A DNA stretch of 64,000 bases from Alphaproteobacteria bacterium (GTDB taxonomy: Bacteria > Pseudomonadota > Alphaproteobacteria > Micropepsales > Micropepsaceae): assembly GCA_017308475.1 (NCBI GenBank), contig JAFKEU010000006.1, positions 269,694 to 333,693 of the forward strand. The letters run 5' to 3'. The notes below the pieces were generated by a model that worked only from the letters and a program-made list of their open reading frames with translations, ran no database searches and was not told the origin of the DNA. A program made the position numbers and the translations under genes. Below are positions 35,592-43,111 of the stretch, piece by piece; the stretch's first letter is position 1; every line of letters starts with the position of its first letter.

Positions 35592-35712
35592 GGTCCGCCG
35601 CGAGCGAAGCGAGCCAGTGATGACGCGCGGGGGATTGGGCCTGAACGTCCGGATGGAACCCACGAGCGCGGCGCGGGTCCGCCGCGAGCGAAGCGAGCCA
35701 GTGATCACGCGC
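35592..35712. repeat. pair of 37-bp direct repeats downstream of aroG
   Basis: The segment 35592-35628 recurs at 35676-35712 with one mismatch (TGATGACG versus TGATCACG). Each copy holds GCGAGCGAAGCGAGC followed by CAGTGAT. The copies are 84 bp apart and lie between aroG and the next gene. The GCGAGC-x-AGCGAG core resembles the end of the 90-bp element near 37.7 and 37.9 kb. Confidence 0.8.
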
Positions 35713-35726
35713 CGGGCGAGCATATA

Positions 35727-36476
35727 ATGGGCATTGCCCGTCTGCTCGCCAAAGGCTGGGTGATCTTCTGCCTGTTCGCGGCCGCCCATGCCCTGCACAT
35801 CGCGCTCATCTCCGGCGTGCCGCTGGCCAATTCGCTGGGCGCCATCGCGATCTGCGCCGGGCTGTTCATCGCCATGGGGCTTCTGTTCGTGGGCGGCTTC
35901 GGCGCTTCTGCGGTGCATTCCATCACCCCGCTGCTCGAGCGGATGAAGCCCCACCACCTGATCCCCGGTTTCAACGAAGGCGTGTTCGCGGTCTTCGTGA
36001 TCCTGTCATTCCTCAACCAGGCATTTGTGGCGCCCGAGCTGATCAACCGCGGGGGCGCGGGCGGGCTGGAGAATGCGATCTATTTCCTGGTCCCCGGCGA
36101 GCGCGCGCTGGCGGCCGCGATGCAGGCCTGCACCCTGGATGGCGGCCGCGTCTATGCCGCGGCCTTCACCTGGCTTCTGGCGATCATCTATCTGGCATCC
36201 GCCGCCTCGCGCCTGAAGCTGGCCGCCGGGCTGATCCGGCTGGAGCAGGGGGACCGCCCCCAGCTTCTGGGCCCGACCCTGCGCGCCTTCCTGTTCGGCA
36301 CCGCGGCGGTCGTGGGCATCCAGTTTCTCTGCGTGGGTTCGGCCTATCCCTGGCTGAACTGCAGCGCCTTCACCGACATTTCGGGCGCGGTGCTGATCGG
36401 CCTGGCGCCGCTCATGCTCGCGTACCTGATTGTCGCCGCACTCGCTTCGCTGCTGGCAAGCTCGCCCGAAAAATGA
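35727..36476 (+). CDS. polytopic membrane protein of unknown function
   Basis: A 249-residue hydrophobic protein with about six transmembrane segments, for example GWVIFCLFAAAHALHIALI, GAIAICAGLFIAMGLLFVGGF, FNEGVFAVFVILSFLNQAFVA and DISGAVLIGLAPLMLAYLIVAAL. I do not recognise the family. It contains several Cys in the later half (MQACTLDG, FLCVGSAYPWLNCSAF) and no transporter signature. The ATG at 35727 follows the 37-bp repeats closely, leaving little room for a promoter apart from the AT-rich CATATAATGG directly at the start. It is probably real, given uniform codon use and hydrophobic periodicity. Confidence 0.65.
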   Translation: MGIARLLAKGWVIFCLFAAAHALHIALISGVPLANSLGAIAICAGLFIAMGLLFVGGFGASAVHSITPLLERMKPHHLIPGFNEGVFAVFVILSFLNQAFVAPELINRGGAGGLENAIYFLVPGERALAAAMQACTLDGGRVYAAAFTWLLAIIYLASAASRLKLAAGLIRLEQGDRPQLLGPTLRAFLFGTAAVVGIQFLCVGSAYPWLNCSAFTDISGAVLIGLAPLMLAYLIVAALASLLASSPEK

Positions 36477-36529
36477 AGCTTTCCGCGGGCTTTTGACGGT
36501 TGCGCGAATTCGACCGCTGTCCTGTGAAA

Positions 36530-36535
36530 TATAAT
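36530..36535 (+). promoter_or_regulatory. consensus -10 hexamer upstream of the oxidoreductase gene
   Basis: TATAAT in an AT-rich island (GAAATATAATATCATAG) within GC-rich sequence. No good -35 lies 17 bp upstream; TTGACG at 36493-36498 is 31 bp away. It is the only convincing promoter element in the 175-bp gap. Confidence 0.4.
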
Positions 36536-36651
36536 ATCATAGCAAAAACAATGGCTTGCCTGGTGCGGTAACAAACCGGAACATTTGTTTGGTGGCACCC
36601 GTCCCCGTCGCGGTCCCTTATGCGACCGTACCAATTGCTGGGGTTTCAGCC

Positions 36652-37662
36652 TTGTTTCTTCGCCGCCGCGTTCCGGAAGCCGGCCCCCTGAAAGCCGCGG
36701 TCATCGGCGCCGGGGCCTTTGGCCGCCACCATGCCAACAAGTACCGCGCCCTGGCCGACGCATGCCCGAAGGACAACCGGGCGGTCGAACTGTTCGCCAT
36801 CGCCGATCCCGACCCGGAAGTGCGTGCCGCCATGGCCGCGCAGCACAATGTGACGGTGGTCTCCGACTGGCGCGATCTTCTGGGCAAGGTCGATCTGGTC
36901 AGCGTCTGCTCGCCGGCGGTCACCCACGCCGGCATCGTGCGCGCCTTCCTGAATACCGGCGCCCATGTGCTGGTGGAAAAGCCCATCGCCACCACCGTGG
37001 AAGAGGCCAATGAACTCGTCGCCCTGTCGCGCGCGACCGGCAAGGTTCTGACCGTCGGCCATCAGGAGCGTTTCGTCTTCGCCCGCACCGGCCTGCTCGA
37101 CCTCGGCGAAACGCCGCTGGAGATTACCTGCTGGCGCCAGGGCCCCTGGACCGGCCGCGGCGACGACGTCTCGGCCGTGCTGGACCTGATGATCCACGAT
37201 CTTGACCTTGTGCATGCGCTGGTTCCCGGCGCCGTGGCCGATGTGGAGGCCCAGGGTTATGTCGAATACGGCCCCCATGCCGATGAAATCTGCGCCGCCG
37301 TCACCTTCGCCAATGGCACCATCGTCCGGCTGGAGACCAGCCGCGTGGCGCCGGAGCGCCGGCGCGGCCTGCGCGCCGTCTATGCCGACGGCGTGGTGGA
37401 AATCGACTTCCTGACCCGCCAGATATCCAACACCACCCCGCGTCTCCTTGTCGGCCTTGAAAATGAGGGCCTGCTGGAGATGGGCGACCCGCTGGGCGAA
37501 TCCGTGGCCGGATTCGTCGCCGCCGCCTTGGGCGGCATCGATGCGCTGGTGACGCCCGAACAGGCCAGCCAGGCGCTGGAAACCGCCCTCCTGATCGAGG
37601 AAGCGGCGGGCGTTTCCGTGCCCATGCCGGTGGCCCGGCGCCGCGTCGCTGTGGCTGGGTGA
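36652..37662 (+). CDS. Gfo/Idh/MocA-family oxidoreductase
   Basis: A protein of about 336 residues. The N-terminal Rossmann segment is LKAAVIGAGAFGRHHANKYRAL. VCSPAVTHAGIVRAFLNTGAHVLVEKPIATTVEEA holds the family EKP Lys, and the C-terminal alpha/beta domain holds the DLMIHDLDLVHAL signature. It oxidises or reduces a sugar-like substrate with NAD(P). The start is uncertain: no ATG fits. TTG 36652, with GGGG 8 bases upstream, begins just before the domain; GTG 36592 and TTG 36556 are alternatives. The TGA stop (37660-37662) is supplied by the first copy of the 90-bp repeat element, so the original C-terminus may have been altered by the insertion. Confidence 0.85.
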   Translation: MFLRRRVPEAGPLKAAVIGAGAFGRHHANKYRALADACPKDNRAVELFAIADPDPEVRAAMAAQHNVTVVSDWRDLLGKVDLVSVCSPAVTHAGIVRAFLNTGAHVLVEKPIATTVEEANELVALSRATGKVLTVGHQERFVFARTGLLDLGETPLEITCWRQGPWTGRGDDVSAVLDLMIHDLDLVHALVPGAVADVEAQGYVEYGPHADEICAAVTFANGTIVRLETSRVAPERRRGLRAVYADGVVEIDFLTRQISNTTPRLLVGLENEGLLEMGDPLGESVAGFVAAALGGIDALVTPEQASQALETALLIEEAAGVSVPMPVARRRVAVAG

Positions 37663-37746
37663 GGCGCGACCGGCGTAGCCGCTCAAATCGATCCAGTGGA
37701 TCGATTTGAGCGCCGAACGCCGCGAGCCTTGGGCGAGCGGCCGGGC
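37657..37746. repeat. 90-bp palindromic element, copy A
   Basis: It begins GGGTGAGGCGCGACC and ends GCGAGCGGCCGGGC. It contains the perfect inverted repeat GCTCAAATCGATCC-agt-GGATCGATTTGAGC (14-bp arms, about 37681-37711). It is 83/90 identical to copy B at 37871-37960; four of the seven differences lie together in the loop between GAGCC and CGAG. Its TGA ends the oxidoreductase frame. Confidence 0.88.
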
Positions 37747-37822
37747 GGCGTTGAAGCCTGCACGATTCCGTCATGCGCCCCGGCTGTTTCTCCACCGTCC
37801 TGAAATGCTCTAAACAACGGGC

Positions 37823-37876
37823 ATGACCGACCGTTTCCGCATCGCGCTTGCCCAGCTCAATCCGGTGATGGGGTGA
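37823..37876 (+). pseudogene. truncated duplicate of the nadE 5' end
   Basis: Seventeen codons reading MTDRFRIALAQLNPVMG and then TGA, where the TGA belongs to 90-bp element copy B. The intact nadE at 37993 begins MTDNFRIALAQLNPVMGD. The duplicated bases differ mainly at third codon positions (for example GCC/GCA, CTC/CTG), and the upstream leader (ATGCTCTAAACAACGGGC versus ATGCTAAACACCGATC) is also related. This is a remnant of a second nadE-like start, interrupted after codon 17 by the element. Confidence 0.85.
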
Positions 37877-37960
37877 GGCGCGACCGGCGAAGCCGGTCAA
37901 ATCGATCCGGTGGATCGATTTGAGCGCCGAACGCCGCGAGCCCCAAGCGAGCGGCCGGGC
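37871..37960. repeat. 90-bp palindromic element, copy B
   Basis: Same boundaries as copy A. It contains GACCGGC-gaa-GCCGGTC (7-bp arms), TCAAATCGATCC-ggt-GGATCGATTTGA (12-bp arms) and the GCGAGC...GCGAGCGGCCGGGC end. It abuts the truncated nadE remnant at GGG|TGA, the same junction motif as copy A with the oxidoreductase. Confidence 0.88.
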
Positions 37961-37992
37961 AGGCCAAGGATGCGATATGCTAAACACCGATC

Positions 37993-39663
37993 ATGACTGA
38001 CAACTTCCGCATCGCGCTTGCACAGCTGAATCCGGTGATGGGAGACATCGCCGGCAACCTTGCACGCGCCCGTGCCGCCCGCGCGGCTGTGGGCGATGCC
38101 GACCTGATCCTGTTTTCCGAGCTTTACATCGTCGGCTACCCGCCCGAGGACCTGGTGCTCAAGCCCGCCTGCCAGGAAGACGCCCGCGCCGCCATTGAAG
38201 AATTCGCCAAAGACACCGCCAACGGCCCCGCCATCCTCGTCGGTGCGCCCTGGGTTGTCGAAGGCCGGCTCTACAACGCCTTCCTGCTGCTGGACGGCGG
38301 CCGCATCGCCGCCGTCACCTTGAAGCACGACCTGCCCAATTACGGCGTCTTCGACGAAAAGCGCGTCTTCGCCGCCGGCCCGCTGCCGCAACCCATGACG
38401 GTGCGGGGCGTGACGCTGGGCGTGCCGGTGTGCGAGGACATCTGGACCCCCGCCGTCACGGCCGCGCTGGCCGACAGCGGCGCCCAGCTTCTGCTGGTGC
38501 CCAACGGTTCGCCGTTTGAGGCGGGCAAGGAAGATGTGCGCCTGGACCTGGCCCGCTCGCGGGTGCGTGAAACCGGCCTGCCGCTGGTCTATCTCAACCA
38601 GCTTGGCGGCCAGGATGAACTGGTGTTCGACGGCGCCTCCTTCATCCTGAACGCCGACGGCGAAATGGCCATGGCGCTGCCCGGCTGGGAGGAAAAGATC
38701 GCCGTCACCGACTGGATGCGCGGTATCGACGGCAGATGGGCCTGCGCCGGAGCGGCCAAAAACGACACCGACAAGTTCGTCCCCGAATCCCGCCTGTCCC
38801 AGATCTATCACGCCATGATGGTGGGCCTGCGCGACTATGTGAACAAGAACCGCTTTCCCGGCGTGGTGCTGGGGCTTTCGGGCGGCATCGACAGCGCGCT
38901 GTCGGCGGCGGTGGCGGTGGATGCGCTGGGCGCCGACCGCGTGCGCTGCGTGATGCTGCCCTCGCGCTACACCAGCCGCGACAGCCTGGAGGACGCCGAT
39001 GCCTGCGCGCGCCTTCTGGGCACGCCGTATGAGACGATCGAGATCGAACGCGCCGTCGCGGCGATGGGCGAGACGCTGTCGCCGGTCTTCGCCGGCCGCG
39101 CCCCCGACACCACGGAGGAAAACATCCAGTCGCGCCTGCGCGGGTTGATCCTGATGGCCATCTCCAACAAGTTCGGCCCGATGGTACTGACCACCGGCAA
39201 CAAATCCGAGATGAGCGTCGGCTATGCCACGCTCTATGGCGACATGTGCGGCGGCTACAATGTGCTGAAGGACATCTACAAGACCGAGGTGTTCGCCCTG
39301 GCGCGCTGGCGCAACCAGTGCTCGCCCGCCGGCGCGCTGGGCCCGCGGGGCCGCGTGATCCCCGAGCGCATCATCGACAAGCCGCCCACCGCCGAACTCA
39401 AGGCCAACCAGACCGACCAGGATTCGCTGCCGCCCTACGACATCCTGGACGGCATCCTGGAATGCCTGGTGGAGCGGGAATGTTCTTTTGAAGAGACGGT
39501 TGCCATGGGCTATGACCCCGCCACGGTCAAGCGGGTGGAGCACCTGCTCTACATCAGCGAATACAAGCGCCGCCAGGCCCCGCCGGGGGTGAAGATTTCC
39601 AGCCGCAATTTCGGCCGCGACCGCCGCTATCCGATAACGAATGCATTCCGCGATGCGAGATGA
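37993..39663 (+). CDS. nadE: glutamine-dependent NAD+ synthetase
   Basis: A 556-residue two-domain NAD+ synthetase. The N-terminal nitrilase-like glutaminase has Glu43 (FSELYIVGYPPEDL), Lys111 (LKHDLPNYGVFDEKR) and Cys147 (VPVCEDIWTP). The C-terminal synthetase has the PP-loop LGLSGGIDSAL (Ser296 region), followed by TTGNKSEMSVGYATLYGDMCGGYNVLKD. It amidates nicotinic acid adenine dinucleotide using glutamine. The start at 37993 lies 32 bp after repeat copy B, so its promoter may lie within or before the repeat. An interrupted copy of its own first 17 codons stands just upstream. Confidence 0.94.
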   Translation: MTDNFRIALAQLNPVMGDIAGNLARARAARAAVGDADLILFSELYIVGYPPEDLVLKPACQEDARAAIEEFAKDTANGPAILVGAPWVVEGRLYNAFLLLDGGRIAAVTLKHDLPNYGVFDEKRVFAAGPLPQPMTVRGVTLGVPVCEDIWTPAVTAALADSGAQLLLVPNGSPFEAGKEDVRLDLARSRVRETGLPLVYLNQLGGQDELVFDGASFILNADGEMAMALPGWEEKIAVTDWMRGIDGRWACAGAAKNDTDKFVPESRLSQIYHAMMVGLRDYVNKNRFPGVVLGLSGGIDSALSAAVAVDALGADRVRCVMLPSRYTSRDSLEDADACARLLGTPYETIEIERAVAAMGETLSPVFAGRAPDTTEENIQSRLRGLILMAISNKFGPMVLTTGNKSEMSVGYATLYGDMCGGYNVLKDIYKTEVFALARWRNQCSPAGALGPRGRVIPERIIDKPPTAELKANQTDQDSLPPYDILDGILECLVERECSFEETVAMGYDPATVKRVEHLLYISEYKRRQAPPGVKISSRNFGRDRRYPITNAFRDAR

Positions 39664-39670
39664 TGCAACA

Positions 39671-39790
39671 TTTTCCCCCTCCCCTCGTGGGAGGGGGCAC
39701 GACGCGAAGCGGCGTGGGGAAGGGGGTGTGTCTGCTTCACTCTTCCCCCGAAGCCTTTTCGCTCCGCTCGAAGTCTTCGCCCCCTCCCGC
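39671..39790. repeat. GC-rich palindromic repeat module between nadE and gltX
   Basis: The hairpin CCCCCTCCC-ctcgt-GGGAGGGGG (39675-39697) is followed by CACGACGCGAAGCGGCGTG and GGGGAAGGGGG, then a second C-rich part near 39780 (CCCCCTCCCGCCGGGG). The block order resembles the left module of the DUF559 cassette at 26.2 kb, without any nuclease gene. There is no T-tract, so it is not an intrinsic terminator. Confidence 0.65.
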
Positions 39791-39804
39791 CGGGGCAAGC
39801 GCCT

Positions 39805-41130
39805 ATGACCGCCACCGTCCGCTTCGCGCCGTCGCCCACCGGCCTTTTGCATGTCGGCAATGCCCGCACCGCGATCGTCAACGCCCTGTTCGCGAAGAAG
39901 CATGGCGGCCGCTTCATCCTGCGCATCGACGACACCGACGCCGCGCGCTCGAAGAAGGAATACGAAGACGCGATCATCCGTGATCTTTCCTGGCTGGACC
40001 TTGCACATGACGCCATTGCCCACCAGTCTGCACGCATTGCCGAATACCAGGCGGCGTTCGAAAAGCTGGTCGCCTCCGGCCATGTCTATCCGGCCTTCGA
40101 AACCGAACTGGAACTGGACCGCAAGCGCAGCCTGGCTGCCGCGCGCCATCTGCCGCCGGTCTATGACCGCGCCTCGCTCGATCCGGCAACCAAAGCCAGA
40201 TGGGAAGCGGAGGGCCGCACGCCGCACTGGCGCTTCAAACTCTCGCGCACCAAAGTCTCCTGGACCGACCTGATCCGCGGCCCGGTGGAAATCGACACCG
40301 CAACCCAGTCCGATCCGGTGCTGCGCCGCGCCGACGGTACATTCCTCTACACCTTTCCCTCGGTGGTCGATGACGCCGAGATGGCCATCACCCACGTCAT
40401 CCGCGGCGAGGACCACGTCACCAACACCGCCGCCCAGATCGAGATCTTCCGGGCCCTGGGCGCCACCCCGCCGGCCTTCGCCCATCACCCGCTGCTGGTC
40501 GGCGCGGGCGGCGAGGCGCTGTCCAAACGCCTGGGTTCGCTCTCGCTCCAGTCGTTGCGCGAGGACGGGCTGGAGCCGCTGGCCATCGCCTCCTATCTGG
40601 CAAAGATCGGCACCTCGGATGCCGTCGAACCGCGCCCGTCGCTGGACGATCTCGCCGCCGATTTCGACTTCGGAAAAATAGGCCGCGCCCCCGCCCATTT
40701 CGACAGCGCCGAACTGACGGCGCTGAACGCCAGGCTGCTTCACCATCTGCCCTACGACGCGGTGGCCGCCCGCCTTTCCGGTATGGGCGTTGGCCCCGCC
40801 CTGTGGGAGGCGATCCACGCCAACCTCACCACCCTGGCGGATGCGAAAAACCTCGCCCTGCTGGTCACCGGCCCCGTCACGCCCCTGATCGAAGACGCCG
40901 CGCTGGCCGCCGCCGCCGCCCGCCTGCTGCCGCCCGAACCCTGGGACCAGGACACTTGGCCCACCTGGACGAAGGCGGTTTCCGCCGAGACGGGGGCCAG
41001 GGGGCGGGCGCTTTACCATCCCCTGCGCCTGGCCCTGACCGGCCGGGGCGATGGACCCGAGCTCAAAAAGCTGTTGCCCCTGATCGGACGGGCCCGTACC
41101 TTGGCCCGACTGGAAGGAAAACCCGCATGA
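39805..41130 (+). CDS. gltX: glutamyl-tRNA synthetase (short, second-type GluRS)
   Basis: A 441-residue class I aminoacyl-tRNA synthetase. The HIGH motif is PSPTGLLHVGNARTAIVN, FILRIDDTDAARS binds substrate, and the KMSKS loop is GGEALSKRLGSLSL, where only SKR is kept. A helical anticodon-binding part follows, ending at about 441 residues, shorter than canonical GluRS. Many alphaproteobacteria carry two GluRS proteins; this one looks like the shorter type, and whether it charges tRNA-Glu, tRNA-Gln or both cannot be told from sequence. The ATG at 39805 follows the repeat module. cysS lies downstream on the same strand. Confidence 0.9.
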   Translation: MTATVRFAPSPTGLLHVGNARTAIVNALFAKKHGGRFILRIDDTDAARSKKEYEDAIIRDLSWLDLAHDAIAHQSARIAEYQAAFEKLVASGHVYPAFETELELDRKRSLAAARHLPPVYDRASLDPATKARWEAEGRTPHWRFKLSRTKVSWTDLIRGPVEIDTATQSDPVLRRADGTFLYTFPSVVDDAEMAITHVIRGEDHVTNTAAQIEIFRALGATPPAFAHHPLLVGAGGEALSKRLGSLSLQSLREDGLEPLAIASYLAKIGTSDAVEPRPSLDDLAADFDFGKIGRAPAHFDSAELTALNARLLHHLPYDAVAARLSGMGVGPALWEAIHANLTTLADAKNLALLVTGPVTPLIEDAALAAAAARLLPPEPWDQDTWPTWTKAVSAETGARGRALYHPLRLALTGRGDGPELKKLLPLIGRARTLARLEGKPA

Positions 41131-41163
41131 CGGCTCCCCGCCGCTCCATCATTCGGATTTCGA

Positions 41164-41183
41164 TTTGCAGCTAGCGCTGCAAA
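41164..41183. other. hairpin between gltX and cysS
   Basis: TTTGCAG-ctagcg-CTGCAAA is a perfect 7-bp inverted repeat in the 125-bp gap. It has no T-run on the plus strand, so it is not a clear intrinsic terminator; it may be a regulatory or attenuation structure. Function unknown. Confidence 0.35.
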
Positions 41184-41255
41184 AACCCTTCTGCTCGCCC
41201 TGAAAATCCGCGCCGTTCCTAGCCCTCCCGGGCCAAATCATACTATGTGCGTCCC

Positions 41256-42587
41256 ATGCCCATCCGCCTGACCAACAGCCTGACGCGCGCGAAAGAGGAG
41301 TTCGTCCCCCTCGATCCGGCGAATGTCCGCATGTATGTCTGCGGGCCCACCGTCTATGACTTCGCCCATATTGGCAATGCGCGGCCGGCCATCGTGTTCG
41401 ACGTGCTGTTCCGGCTGTTGCGCCATGAATATGGCGACGCGCATGTCACCTATGTCCGCAACATCACCGACGTGGACGACAAGATCAACGCCCGCGCCGC
41501 CGAGATCGCGGCCAATTCCGGCATGTCGGTCGAACAGGCGCGCGCGGAGCTGACCGCCACCACCGAGCGGCAATATATCGAGGACGTTACCGCACTGGGC
41601 TGCCTGCCGCCGACCGTCAGCCCCCGCGCCACCCAGCATATCGGCGAGATGATCGCCCTGATCGAGCAACTGATCGCCGATGGCCATGCCTATGCCGCCG
41701 ACGGTCATGTCTTGTTCGATGTCGCCAGCGACCCCGGTTACGGCAAGCTGTCGCGCCGCTCGACCGACGACATGATCGCCGGCGCGCGCGTCGAAGTGGC
41801 GCCCTACAAGAAGGGCGCGATGGATTTCGTGCTGTGGAAGCCGTCAGATGACGCCACGCCCGGCTGGGATTCGCCGTGGGGCCGCGGCCGCCCCGGCTGG
41901 CACATCGAATGTTCCGCGATGGCGGGGAAATATCTGGGCGATACCTTCGACATTCACGGCGGCGGCATCGACCTGCAGTTTCCCCATCACGAAAACGAAA
42001 TCGCCCAGTCCGAATGCGCCCACCACAAGCCCTATGTGAAGATGTGGCTGCACAACGGCTTCCTGCAGGTGGAAGGCGAGAAGATGTCCAAGTCGCAGGG
42101 CAACTTCTTCACCATCCGCGAGCTTCTGGCCGACTGGCCGGGCGAGGTGCTGCGATTCAACATGCTGCGCACCCATTACCGCCAGCCGATCGACTTCACC
42201 TTTGCCGGATTGCGTGAAAGCTGGAAGATGCTGGAACGCTGGTACGCCGTGACAGAGCCCTTGGCCAATCCTGCGCCCGACGCGGTGTTCCTCGATGCCC
42301 TGCGCGACGATCTCAACACGCCCGCCGCCATCGCCGCGCTGCATCAGGCCGATGACCTGGCGCTGGCGGGCGGATTGGGTTTTCTGGGCTTTTCCAATGT
42401 CCAGATGAAGATCGCCGCGAAAACCGAAGTGGACACGGTCGCCATCGCCGACGCCATCACTGCCCGCAATGCCGCGCGCAAGGCGAAGAACTTTGCCGAA
42501 AGCGACCGCATCCGCGACGAACTCCTGGCCAAGGGCATCGTGCTGAAAGACACGCCCCAGGGCACCACCTGGGAGGTGAAGAGATGA
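41256..42587 (+). CDS. cysS: cysteinyl-tRNA synthetase
   Basis: A 443-residue CysRS. It has [19 protein letters not shown] (zinc-ligand Cys and HIGN), [12 protein letters not shown], the further zinc-site segment [36 protein letters not shown], and the KMSKS motif in [19 protein letters not shown]. The C-terminal helical region ends with [26 protein letters not shown]. All catalytic motifs are intact. The ATG at 41256 starts the conserved block; GTG 41247 is in frame upstream. Confidence 0.95.
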   Translation: MPIRLTNSLTRAKEEFVPLDPANVRMYVCGPTVYDFAHIGNARPAIVFDVLFRLLRHEYGDAHVTYVRNITDVDDKINARAAEIAANSGMSVEQARAELTATTERQYIEDVTALGCLPPTVSPRATQHIGEMIALIEQLIADGHAYAADGHVLFDVASDPGYGKLSRRSTDDMIAGARVEVAPYKKGAMDFVLWKPSDDATPGWDSPWGRGRPGWHIECSAMAGKYLGDTFDIHGGGIDLQFPHHENEIAQSECAHHKPYVKMWLHNGFLQVEGEKMSKSQGNFFTIRELLADWPGEVLRFNMLRTHYRQPIDFTFAGLRESWKMLERWYAVTEPLANPAPDAVFLDALRDDLNTPAAIAALHQADDLALAGGLGFLGFSNVQMKIAAKTEVDTVAIADAITARNAARKAKNFAESDRIRDELLAKGIVLKDTPQGTTWEVKR

Positions 42588-42595
42588 CGGTGCAA

Positions 42596-42725
42596 TTGTC
42601 ATCCCGGCCAAGCGCGGCCGTGGCCGCGCGCGAACCGGGACCCATGGTGAGGCGGCGCGATCGCCCGGATTGGATCCCGGGTCTGCGGCGCATCATGTCA
42701 TGCTGCGCCGCGCCCGGGATGACAA
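42596..42725. repeat. 130-bp element with TTGTCATCCCGG / CCCGGGATGACAA ends
   Basis: Terminal inverted repeats TTGTCATCCCGG (42596-42607) and CCCGGGATGACAA (42713-42725) enclose a GC-rich core containing further GATCCCGGGTC-like pieces. This style of intergenic palindromic repeat is widespread in alphaproteobacterial genomes. It fills most of the gap between cysS and the next small gene and carries no gene of its own. Confidence 0.7.
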
Positions 42726-42778
42726 CCCTTTGGATCGCCGCTTATCCACGTCCCTTCGCGCCGCGCTACAATGCCCCC

Positions 42779-43111
42779 ATGACCGACCTGATCCTCACGC
42801 CCGTTCTCGCCGCCACGCTGGCGCAAAAGCCGCGCCGCCGCCGTGTGGACAAGGGGGGAGGGGGAGGGAAAAAATCCCCGCACAATTTTGTTGCCGAAGG
42901 CGAAAAGCGAAAGGCCGGCGCGCCTTTGGCCAACCGCAACGCCGCGGTCCGCGATGCCGACCGGTTGGAAAGGCGCGCGCGCCTGGCTTACGTCCAGTCG
43001 GTGGTGAGTGACACATGCGCGCTGGCGCGTGCCTGCTGCGCGGCGGCCGATGAAGGCCTGTCGGCCCAGGTGCGCCTTTCCACCCTTCTGCTGCCGGGGT
43101 CGGACACATGA
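42779..43111 (+). CDS. small basic protein of unknown function
   Basis: A 110-residue protein, MTDLILTPVLAATLAQKPRRRRVDKGGGGG at the start, then a Lys/Arg-rich part and two helical stretches ending ARACCAAADEGLSAQVRLSTLL. I do not recognise it. The 4-bp ATGA overlap with cimA (43108-43111) and frame-consistent codon use support real translation. The GGGGGGAGGGGGAGGG run (about 42855-42870) encodes the poly-Gly stretch and is prone to slippage. Confidence 0.55.
   Translation: MTDLILTPVLAATLAQKPRRRRVDKGGGGGKKSPHNFVAEGEKRKAGAPLANRNAAVRDADRLERRARLAYVQSVVSDTCALARACCAAADEGLSAQVRLSTLLLPGSDT

Noticed and set aside
35592..35712. Repeat pair as a CRISPR array
   Set aside because: There are only two units, no regular spacer series and no cas genes; an intergenic palindromic repeat family is the simpler reading.
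39675..39697. CCCCCTCCC/GGGAGGGGG hairpin as the terminator of nadE
   Set aside because: It is not followed by a T-run on the plus strand; it fits the repeat family instead.
37897..41019. A 1040-codon minus-strand open frame opposite nadE and gltX
   Set aside because: Same GC-bias effect; no domain recognised, and it runs through the repeat elements.
41164..41183. Hairpin between gltX and cysS as an intrinsic terminator
   Set aside because: It has no T-tract on the transcribed plus strand; kept only as an unexplained hairpin.
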